Both the position numbers and the translations under genes were made by a program. Positions 8,328 to 15,990 of a DNA stretch of 64,000 bases are shown here, piece after piece. Each line of letters opens with the position of its first letter. Position 1 is the stretch's first letter. The DNA comes from CAZCAC01 sp964496575 (lineage in GTDB: Bacteria > Planctomycetota > UBA1135 > GCA-002686595), in the NCBI GenBank assembly GCA_964496575.1, contig CAZCAC010000012.1:38782-102781 (forward strand). Direction: 5' to 3'. Below the pieces are notes generated by a model that was not told the origin of the DNA, searched no databases, and was given only the letters and a program-made list of their open reading frames with translations.

Positions 8328-9937
8328 CTTCGTCCTCCATATAGCCGCGTCAGCTCGACGCCGTTTCCGTTGTTGTAGAGCGCCTTCACTTCGTCCCCGG
8401 AGAGCGCCCGGCTCCAGATCGCGAGCTCGTCGAAGGCGCAGAAGTTGTCCGGGCCGTGGAGCGCACCGCCGAGGACCATCGGGCCGGTAGCCTCGGAGAT
8501 GCCGTTCGGTGGCAACCACTCGGAGCGCTCCGACATGGGGCGGGCGTCGGTCCAGGTGCCGACGATCCCCTGTTCGAGATCGTACACGCACACGACGTGG
8601 TGCCACTCGTAGCCGTCACCATGCATGAGCGCATCGCCCCAGGTGCCCCGGGCGTGCCACTGACCGTCGCCGAATTCGAATTCGGCCCAGCTCTCGTTGG
8701 CCCGATTCCTCACTTCCCAGCCCACTTCCGTGCCGTCGTCGTACTTCTCGAGGTGAGTGCCACCGCCCTTGAGCGGAGTTCGGATCCAGAACGAGATGGT
8801 CATCGCTTCGATCCAACCGTCCCGGTGGACCGGATCCCGGTAGCGAGGGAAGACGACCGTCTGCCCGTCGGCGCAGCGTACCGCCCCGCCCCGCAGGCCG
8901 TCGGTCCAGGTCGTGCCGCCGCGCAGCTCGCCTTCGCGCCGGGGCCTGATGCTTTCCATGGTCGTCGTGCCCGTCCCCTCGTCGAAGGTCCAGTACGCGT
9001 GCAACCCCTTCGCCAACGCGGCGGCATCCGGCGGCGGATCGAGCGGAGCGAGCTCCCGCTCCGTGAATCGCGCCCCCGCGCGAAGGATCGCCACGAGGTT
9101 CTCAGGTTCCTGCCGCGCCGCCTGGAACGGCAGCGTCGCCGCGGCGAAGCGGTCGCCGATCTTCAGGAAGCTCGGCGTGTCGTAGTGGTACCCCGGATCG
9201 AGGTCGAGCGTCGCGAAGATCGCGCAGTGCGGCAGCTTCTCCGCCACCGCCACCTGCGCCGCTCGTACCACCGGCCCTTGATTGTCCCCGTCGTCCCACG
9301 CCCCCGAGTCGTTGATCTGCGCGATGATGACCGGCAGATCCGGCACCCCGAGATCGGCGCGCACGTCGTTCACGAAGTCGGTGAAGTTCGCCTCGTAGTG
9401 CGGCGCGCGGTCGGGTGGCGCGTCGCTCTCCCCCTGCAGCCACAGGAAACCGCCGAGCACGAATCCCTGCCTCTCGTAGCGCGGGTCGACCTCGTCCAGG
9501 TGCAGGAGCAGGTTGTGCACGCGCACGATCAGGTGCCGGTAGAGCAGGCCGACCTCGCCCCCCGCGCGCTTCACCGCGCTCGGCGGCCGCCAGTCGCCGC
9601 TCAGGGTGGTCCCGCCTATCCCCGACTTGATGATCAGAACGTCTTCCTCGAGCACGTCGCCGACGACGTGGCCGAAGACCAGCTCGGGGCCGAAGTTGCC
9701 CGAACGGAAGCCGAAGCCGGGCTTCAGCGACCCGCTCGGCCGCCCCTCGTAGACGCACCAGACATCCTCGCGCGGCTCGATCAGCTCGGGGGCGAGCGTC
9801 TCGAGTTCCTCGACGTTCGCCGGGCCCTCCATGTTGGACTGGCCGGCCAGGATGAAGATCCGGAGAGGGGGCTTCTTCGGGACGTCATGTGCGGCGATCG
9901 GAACGGTGAGGAGCAACGGCAGAAGGGCGATGTTCAT
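8324..9937 (-). CDS. Sialate O-acetylesterase-like (SASA) esterase with C-terminal LamG domain
   Basis: 537 aa, secreted. Residues about 25-270 form the SASA/CE6-type SGNH esterase domain: FILAGQSNMEGP carries the nucleophile Ser, IIKSGIGGTTLSGDW follows, then GGFLWLQGESDA and DPGYHYDTPSFLKIG with the catalytic-type Asp/His region. Residues about 310-535 are a LamG jelly roll (AYWTFDEGTGTTT, ISFWIRTPLKGG, WHHVVCVYD, CAFDELAIWSRALS). The family removes acetyl groups from sugars such as sialic acid or xylan; the LamG domain probably binds glycan. The ATG at 9937 has GGAG seven nt upstream. It is first of a two-gene operon with the LamG protein. Confidence 0.88.
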   Translation of the reverse strand: MNIALLPLLLTVPIAAHDVPKKPPLRIFILAGQSNMEGPANVEELETLAPELIEPREDVWCVYEGRPSGSLKPGFGFRSGNFGPELVFGHVVGDVLEEDVLIIKSGIGGTTLSGDWRPPSAVKRAGGEVGLLYRHLIVRVHNLLLHLDEVDPRYERQGFVLGGFLWLQGESDAPPDRAPHYEANFTDFVNDVRADLGVPDLPVIIAQINDSGAWDDGDNQGPVVRAAQVAVAEKLPHCAIFATLDLDPGYHYDTPSFLKIGDRFAAATLPFQAARQEPENLVAILRAGARFTERELAPLDPPPDAAALAKGLHAYWTFDEGTGTTTMESIRPRREGELRGGTTWTDGLRGGAVRCADGQTVVFPRYRDPVHRDGWIEAMTISFWIRTPLKGGGTHLEKYDDGTEVGWEVRNRANESWAEFEFGDGQWHARGTWGDALMHGDGYEWHHVVCVYDLEQGIVGTWTDARPMSERSEWLPPNGISEATGPMVLGGALHGPDNFCAFDELAIWSRALSGDEVKALYNNGNGVELTRLYGGRR

Positions 9938-10083
9938 GAAGCGTCTCCGGGTCGAGGGGCAGCCATTCTAGGGAATGCGCGGAAACACGGCGAGATCGGC
10001 GCTTCGCTCCAGACCGCGCTTTCGAGTACGATGCGGCCGCTCGAGATCCCCTCCATCAGCTCTCATCCATCGAATAGAAGCCC

Positions 10084-11721
10084 ATGCCGGACGCGCAGAC
10101 GAGCATCCCCACGCTCGACGTCGTCATCATCGTCGTCTACCTGCTAGGCATCCTCGCGCTGGGCGTCTTCGTCTCGCACAAGAAGGCGATCACCAGCAAC
10201 GAGTACTTCCTCGCCGGCCGCTCCCTGCGCTGGCCGATGGTCGGTGCCGCGCTCTTCGCCACCAACATCTCGACGATCCACCTGGTCGGCCTGGCCGAGG
10301 CCGGTTACGGCCCGGGGCTGGTGATCGGCAACTTCGAGTGGATGGCGTCCTTCTGCCTGATCCTGCTCGGGGTGGTCTTCGCGCCCTTCTACTTCAAGAA
10401 CAAGATCTCGACGCTGCCCGAGTACCTCGAGCGACGGTACAGCCCCGGCGCGCGCACGTTTCTCGCCTTCATCGCGGTCATCGGCGCGCTCCTGATCCAC
10501 ATCGGCTTCAGTCTCTACGCCGGCGCGGCGGTCTTCGAGCAGTTCTTCGGCGTCGACCCGGTCTGGTCGATCCTGATCATCTCGGTGGTCACGGCGATCT
10601 ACACCGTGCTCGGCGGCCTGAAGGCGGTCGTCGTCACCGAGTCGATCCAGACGGTGATCCTGCTGCTCGGCGCGGTGATCGTAACGGTGCTGGCGATCCT
10701 GGCGTTGCCCGAGGCGGGCGTGGAAACGGTCGCGCAGTTCAAGGAGCGCCTCAGGCCCGACCAGCTCAGCATGCTGCAGCCGATCCACGACGAGAATGGA
10801 CGGCTGGCGGAGTTCTCCTGGCTCTCGGTGCTCCTCGGCTACCCGATCCTCGGCGTGTGGTACTGGTGCGCCGACCAGACCATCGTCCAGCGTGTGCTCG
10901 GCGCCAAGACGCTGCGGGACGCGCAGCTCGGTCCGCTCTTCGCCGGCTTCTTGAAGATCCTGCCGGTCTTCATCATGGTGCTGCCCGGGGTGGTCGCCTA
11001 CGTGCTCTTCGCCGACCGGATCGGTGAGGACGCCGAGCAGACGCTGCCGGTCCTGATCTCCGAGCTGGTGCCGGTCGGCCTGAAGGGACTGATCTCGGCG
11101 GGGTTGCTCGCGGCGCTGATGAGCACCATCGCCGGCGCATTGAACAGCTGCGGGACGCTGATCGCGGTCGACATCGTCCGACGCGTCGACCCGGGCGTCT
11201 CCGACCGCACCCAGGTGAACGTCGGTCGCATCAGCGCGGTGGTGGTGATGCTGCTGGCGATGGCCTGGTCGACTCAGGGCCACCGCTTCGAGAGCATCTT
11301 CGTCGCGATCAACAAGATCCCGGTGATGTTCGCGCCCGCGATCACCACCGTGTTCGTGTGGGGCGTCTTCTGGCGACGCGGCACGAGACAGGCCGCGCTG
11401 GTGACGCTCAGCCTCGGCTTCCTGATCGGCGCGGTGAACTTCGTCTTCGACGTGCCGCTGATCGGCGAGGAGATGTACACGACTGAAGTGCTCGGCATCC
11501 CGTTCATGCAGCAGGCATGGTGGTTCTTCTGCCTGTGCAGCGCGATCTACGTGACGACGAGCCTCCTCACGCCACGCCACGCGGACGAGGAGCTCGAGGG
11601 TCTGTGCTGGGGCAATCCGCTGAAGATGCTGCGCGGCGCGATCGTCGAGCGCAGCGATCCGCGCGTGGTGGCCGGCGGGCTGCTGCTGGTCATGGTCGTG
11701 CTCTACTGGTTCTTGAGGTGA
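10084..11721 (+). CDS. Sodium:solute symporter (SSS/SGLT-like)
   Basis: 545-aa inner-membrane transporter with about 13-14 hydrophobic helices. Family hallmarks are EYFLAGRSLRWPMVGAALFA near the N-terminus, STLPEYLERRYSPGAR, IYTVLGGLKAVVVTESIQT (the SSS signature region) and GLISAGLLAALMSTIAGALNS. Members take up sugars, amino acids or organic acids with Na+. Its genes downstream (two dehydrogenases, 10 and 22 bp gaps) and the sulfatase/esterase genes nearby suggest a sugar or sugar acid. It starts with an ATG after a leaderless-looking region; no strong Shine-Dalgarno is visible. Confidence 0.92.
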   Translation: MPDAQTSIPTLDVVIIVVYLLGILALGVFVSHKKAITSNEYFLAGRSLRWPMVGAALFATNISTIHLVGLAEAGYGPGLVIGNFEWMASFCLILLGVVFAPFYFKNKISTLPEYLERRYSPGARTFLAFIAVIGALLIHIGFSLYAGAAVFEQFFGVDPVWSILIISVVTAIYTVLGGLKAVVVTESIQTVILLLGAVIVTVLAILALPEAGVETVAQFKERLRPDQLSMLQPIHDENGRLAEFSWLSVLLGYPILGVWYWCADQTIVQRVLGAKTLRDAQLGPLFAGFLKILPVFIMVLPGVVAYVLFADRIGEDAEQTLPVLISELVPVGLKGLISAGLLAALMSTIAGALNSCGTLIAVDIVRRVDPGVSDRTQVNVGRISAVVVMLLAMAWSTQGHRFESIFVAINKIPVMFAPAITTVFVWGVFWRRGTRQAALVTLSLGFLIGAVNFVFDVPLIGEEMYTTEVLGIPFMQQAWWFFCLCSAIYVTTSLLTPRHADEELEGLCWGNPLKMLRGAIVERSDPRVVAGGLLLVMVVLYWFLR

Positions 11722-11731
11722 GGTGAGAGCG

Positions 11732-12754
11732 ATGCGTCAGGCGGTCATGACCGCGCCCGGAGTCATCGAGCTCCGCGAAGTGCCCGAACCCGTTGCCGGC
11801 CCCGGCGAGGTGCTCCTGCGCGTGCAGCGCGTCGGCGTCTGTGGCAGCGACGTCCACGTCAACCATGGCAGCCATCCCTTCACCCCCTACCCCGTCGTGC
11901 AGGGACACGAGTTCTCCGCCGTGATCGAGGCGGTCGGGGAAGGCGTCGAGGGAATCGAGGTCGGCGCCCGGGCGACCTCTCGCCCGCAGCTGGTCTGCGG
12001 CGAGTGCGGGCCGTGCCGGCGCGGCGACTACCACATCTGCGACGTGCTGCGCGTGACCGGCTTTCAGGCGCCGGGTTGCGCGCAGGAGCTCTTCGTGACC
12101 ACGCCCGACCGCCTGGTGCTCCTGCCCGACGCCTTCACGCCGGAGCAGGGCGCGCTGGTCGAGCCGACCGCGGTCGGCGTGCACTCGAGCGGTCGCGGCG
12201 GCGATCTCACCGGCGAGAACATCGTCGTGCTCGGCGCCGGACCGATCGGCAACCTGCTGGCGCAGGTGGTGAAGAGCCGCGGGGCGAAACGGATCCTGCT
12301 CACCGACCTCTCCGACTACCGGCTGGAGATCGCGCGCGAGTGCGGGATCGAGCACACCTCGAACGCCCGCGAGGAGCCGCTCGACGAGGCCGCGAGTCGC
12401 GTCTTCGGCGACGAGGGGTTCCGCGTCGCCTTCGAGGCCGCCGGCAGCGAGGCGACGATGGCCGCGGCAGTCGAGCACATCGGCAAGGGCGGCCGCATCG
12501 TGGTGCTCGGCGTTTTCGACGGCAAGCCTCGCATCGACATGTCGGTGGTCGGCGACCGCGAGCTGTCCTTGATCGGCACCCTGATGTACCAGCACGACGA
12601 CTACCGCCACGCGGTGGAGCTGATCGCCTCCGGCGAGGTGGTCGTCGAGCCGCTGGTGACGCGACACTTCCCCCTCGAGGAGTACGCCGAGGCGTACGCC
12701 TTCATCGATCGCGAGGCGGACCGCAGCCTCAAGGTCGTGATCGACATCGACTGA
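11732..12754 (+). CDS. Zinc-binding medium-chain alcohol dehydrogenase
   Basis: 340 aa, MDR superfamily. Catalytic-zinc residues are visible in RVGVCGSDVHV and VVQGHEFSAVIEAVGEG. The four-Cys structural zinc site is CGECGPCRRGDYHIC. The Rossmann motif is VVLGAGPIGNLLAQVV. Closest in look to polyol, threonine or galactonate-type dehydrogenases that oxidise a secondary alcohol with NAD(P). The ATG at 11732 is preferred over the GTG at 11723 because GAGGTGAG lies just upstream. It follows the symporter by 10 bp and precedes the iron-type dehydrogenase by 22 bp, so it is probably one operon for uptake and oxidation of a sugar or polyol. Confidence 0.92.
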   Translation: MRQAVMTAPGVIELREVPEPVAGPGEVLLRVQRVGVCGSDVHVNHGSHPFTPYPVVQGHEFSAVIEAVGEGVEGIEVGARATSRPQLVCGECGPCRRGDYHICDVLRVTGFQAPGCAQELFVTTPDRLVLLPDAFTPEQGALVEPTAVGVHSSGRGGDLTGENIVVLGAGPIGNLLAQVVKSRGAKRILLTDLSDYRLEIARECGIEHTSNAREEPLDEAASRVFGDEGFRVAFEAAGSEATMAAAVEHIGKGGRIVVLGVFDGKPRIDMSVVGDRELSLIGTLMYQHDDYRHAVELIASGEVVVEPLVTRHFPLEEYAEAYAFIDREADRSLKVVIDID

Positions 12755-12776
12755 GCGAGACATCCAGGAGCGACAC

Positions 12777-13934
12777 ATGAACCCCTTCAGCTATCACCAG
12801 CCCACGCGGATCCGCTTCGGTCGCGGGACGTCTTCCGAGATCGGCGCGGCCGCGGCCGAGTTCGGCCAGCGCGCCCTCCTGGTCACGATGCCCTCCTTCC
12901 CCGAGGTCGAGCCGATCTACGCGAAGGTCCGCGTCTCGCTCGAGGAGGCCGGCCTCGCGGTCGCGCACTTCGACGGCGTGATCCCCAATCCCACCACCGA
13001 CGTGATCGCCGAAGGTGCCCAGCTCGCGCGCGCGCACGACGCGGACGTGGTGGTCGGCCTGGGCGGCGGCTCGAGCATGGACGCCGCGAAAGCGATCGCG
13101 GTCGAGGCCACGCACGAAGGGAGCTGCTGGGACTACCTCTGGTTCCGCGAGACGCAGCCGACGGAGGCGACGCTGCCGGTGATCGCGGTGACGACGACCT
13201 CGGGCACCGGTTCGCAGGTGACGCAGGTCGCGGTGGTCACCAACCCGGAGGAGCGCAACAAGTCGGCGATCTACCACCCCCTCGCCTTCCCGCGGGTCGG
13301 GATCGTAGACCCCGAGCTGATGGCGACGGTGCCGCCGCGCATGACCGCGCTGACCGGCTTCGACGCCTTCACCCACGCATTCGAGAGCTACATCCACGCG
13401 AACACCTCGCCATACGTCGAGCTGATGGCGGTGGAGGCGATCACGCTGGTCGCTCGCCACCTCCCGCGAGCGGTGCGCGACGGGAGTCCCGACGCGCGCG
13501 ACGGCCTGGCCTGGGCCGACACGCTGGCCGGACTCTGCATCGCCAACGCCGGCGTGACGCTGCCGCACGGCATGGGCATGGCGATCGGCGGGATGTACCC
13601 GCACGTGGCCCACGGCGAATCGTTGGCGGTGCTCTACCCCGCTTTCGCGCGTTTCACCTGCGAGTCGGCGCCGCGCCGCTTCGCCAACCTCGCGCGCATC
13701 CTGGCGCCGCAGCTGCGCGACCTCTCGGACGTGGAGGCTGCGCACGGTGCGGCCCCGGCGCTGGTGCGATTCATCGAGGAGATCGGCCTCGACCTCTCTT
13801 TGAGCGGGCTGGGCGTACCGGAGGAAGAGCTCGACGCTTTGGCCGAACAGTGCCTGGTGCTGCCCGACTACGAGAACAACCCGCGGGTGGCGACGCTCGA
13901 GGACGTGAAGTCGATCTTGCGCGAATGCCACTAG
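12777..13934 (+). CDS. Iron-containing alcohol dehydrogenase
   Basis: 385 aa, group III (Fe-ADH) family. Visible motifs are VVGLGGGSSMDAAKAIAVEA (NAD binding), TSGTGSQVTQVAVVTNP, the metal-site helix LTGFDAFTHAFESY and HGMGMAIGGMYPHVAHGESLAVLYP with the His ligands. It has AGGAG eight nt before the ATG. As the last gene after the symporter and zinc-type dehydrogenase, it probably reduces or oxidises an aldehyde or alcohol intermediate of the transported compound. Length is normal for the family. Confidence 0.93.
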   Translation: MNPFSYHQPTRIRFGRGTSSEIGAAAAEFGQRALLVTMPSFPEVEPIYAKVRVSLEEAGLAVAHFDGVIPNPTTDVIAEGAQLARAHDADVVVGLGGGSSMDAAKAIAVEATHEGSCWDYLWFRETQPTEATLPVIAVTTTSGTGSQVTQVAVVTNPEERNKSAIYHPLAFPRVGIVDPELMATVPPRMTALTGFDAFTHAFESYIHANTSPYVELMAVEAITLVARHLPRAVRDGSPDARDGLAWADTLAGLCIANAGVTLPHGMGMAIGGMYPHVAHGESLAVLYPAFARFTCESAPRRFANLARILAPQLRDLSDVEAAHGAAPALVRFIEEIGLDLSLSGLGVPEEELDALAEQCLVLPDYENNPRVATLEDVKSILRECH

Positions 13935-14148
13935 TCCCGGGGCCGTACGCAGTGCGCTGTCGCTCACTCGATGTGCAGAAGGGCAATCGGAACGATCGAT
14001 CGTTCACGCACGCCGACTCCCCCTGATCCCATGGGGGGAGGTGCCGGCGATACTCGACGCGGTGGTCCGGACCTTGCTGGACAGGCGTGGCCGATCGATG
14101 ACTCGCACCAGCACCAGTTCCCCGATACGTCGGCCGAGGAGGATGACA

Positions 14149-15905
14149 ATGTCGATGTCTGTCTTGTCCCACGTATCCGTCATGGCGGGATTCCTGGCGC
14201 TGGCCTCACCGGGTCTGGCCCAGGAGGAGTGGAGCCAGGAGGCCCAGATCCTCGCCAGTGACGGGCAGGACGATGAGAACCTGGGAACATACACGGCTCT
14301 CAGCGGTGAAACCGCCGTTGCCGGGGTCCCCTATCGCACCCTTCCCTCGCTACCGGGATTCGGCACGGTTTACGTCTACGACCGAACCGGAATGTCCTGG
14401 GGTGGGGAGGTCCAGCTCTCGGCGCCAGGCACCGGGAACTCCGCCTCGTTCGGATGCGCCGTGGACGTGGACGGAGACACGTTGGTCGTCGGCGAAATGC
14501 TGAAGGACGTCAACGGATTCAACGAAGCGGGATTGGCTCACGTCTTCGTCCGCAACGGCTCGGACTGGTTGCCGGAGGCCGTGCTGACCGCCGACATCAC
14601 CGATCCCGGGGCTCGCCTGGGCTGCAGCGTGTCGGTGAGCGGAGATACCATCGCCGTCGGCGCCTATGAACAGGACAACCCCGCCATCGGGCTCCCGACC
14701 GGCGCCGTCTTCGTCTTCGCACGAAGCGGGACGAACTGGACCCAGCAGGCGAGGCTCTTCTCCAGCGGTGTTCAGGCGAACGAGGACTTCGGCAGCTGCG
14801 TGAGCCTCGATGGAGAGACGCTGGTGGCGGGAGCCATCTTCACCACGGTTGCCGGTAAGCCGCAGGTCGGATCCGCCTACGTGTTCAGGCGGACGGGCAC
14901 GACCTGGACGGAAGAGGCCCATCTGTGCCCTGACGATCTGGAGGCCGGCGCTTCTTTCGGCGCGCGCATCGCCATCTCCGGGGACAATATCGTGGCTGGA
15001 GTCAAGAACGCCGGTGCCGCCTACCTGTTCCATCGAACGGGGAGCAACTGGGTCCTCGAGCGAGAGGCTCCCGCTCCCCTTTCCGGCGGCTCATTCGGCA
15101 TGTCGGTCGCGATTCGCGGCGATCGCGCCCTGGTCGGCGTCCCCTACGAAACCGTCGGTGGTGTGCCCGGGGCGGGTGCGGTCTACCCGTACCGGCGGCA
15201 AGGCACCACCTGGGTTCAGCAGGAACGGATCCACGCAAAGAACCCCGGGTGGTGGAACGACCTCGGATTCTCCGCCGACCTCGATGGCGATACGATCCTC
15301 AGCGGCGCGATCGGGGTAACCGGTACGGGAGGAGTGGCGCAAGGCGCACTTCATCTCTTCCGACTCGGGGGCTACGCCGACAATCTCTGCTTCGGTGACG
15401 GCGCCTCGGGCGCGTGTCCTTGCGGGAACGGGACTCTCGGAGTCCAGAAGTGGGGTGCAAGAACTCCACCGGCCTCGGAGCTCGTTTGCGGGCAACGGGC
15501 TCGGGGCGCGTGAGCGAGCAGACCGGACCGAACGCCGCCCCGCTCGTATTGCACGCATCCCAGGGACCGCCGAATGGAATCTGCCTGTGGCTCCAGGGAG
15601 CGGGCACTCCTCCCGGGACACCTTTCTGGGACGGTCTCTTGTGCGTCGGCACACCGATCCTGCGCCTGGCCGGGAGCGCCTGTTCCTCGACCGGAATCCG
15701 CATGCTGGACGGGACCGGCTCCCTATCCACGAATGACCCCCTCTACGGATTCGACGTCCTATCCTCGGCGTTGTGCGGAGGGGACGACATCGCGGCCGTG
15801 GTGCCCACGACCCGCTACTATCAGCTCTGGTTCCGGGATGCTCCGCTGCCGTGCGGCAGCGGCAGCAACTTGACCAACGCGGTCGAGATCACCTGGTTGC
15901 CGTGA
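14149..15905 (+). CDS. Secreted FG-GAP repeat protein with Cys-rich C-terminal cassette, frameshifted
   Basis: Signal peptide (GFLALASPGLAQ) followed by about seven FG-GAP-type beta-propeller repeats of the form FGxxVxxDGDTLxVGxxxxxxxGxAHVFxR. The C-terminus begins CFGDGASGACPCGNGT, the cassette shared by several proteins here. The first frame then ends early at 15513, while the rest of the cassette (GCKNSTGLGARL ... NAVEITWLP) continues in another frame to 15905. Adding one G to the GGGG run near 15451-15454 restores a 585-aa protein. This is a recent one-base deletion, a sequencing error or a variable homopolymer. Start: ATG 14149 sits six nt after GAGGAGG; ATG 14143 is an alternative. Confidence 0.85.
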
Positions 15906-15910
15906 TAGGA

Positions 15911-15967
15911 GTCCGGCGCCAGGACAGAATCTGCCACCACGTGGCAGATTCTGTCCTGGCGCCGGAC
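15911..15967. terminator. Perfect 27-bp inverted repeat between convergent genes (palindrome family A)
   Basis: Two perfect 27-bp arms (15911-15937 and 15941-15967) separated by 3 bases, lying between the stops of two convergent genes. It could terminate both. There is no T-run. The arm core CCAGGACAGAATCTGCCAC recurs with changes at 26286 and 33083. Confidence 0.7.
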
Positions 15968-15990
15968 ACCGTACTGCTGCGCCGTCTCGC

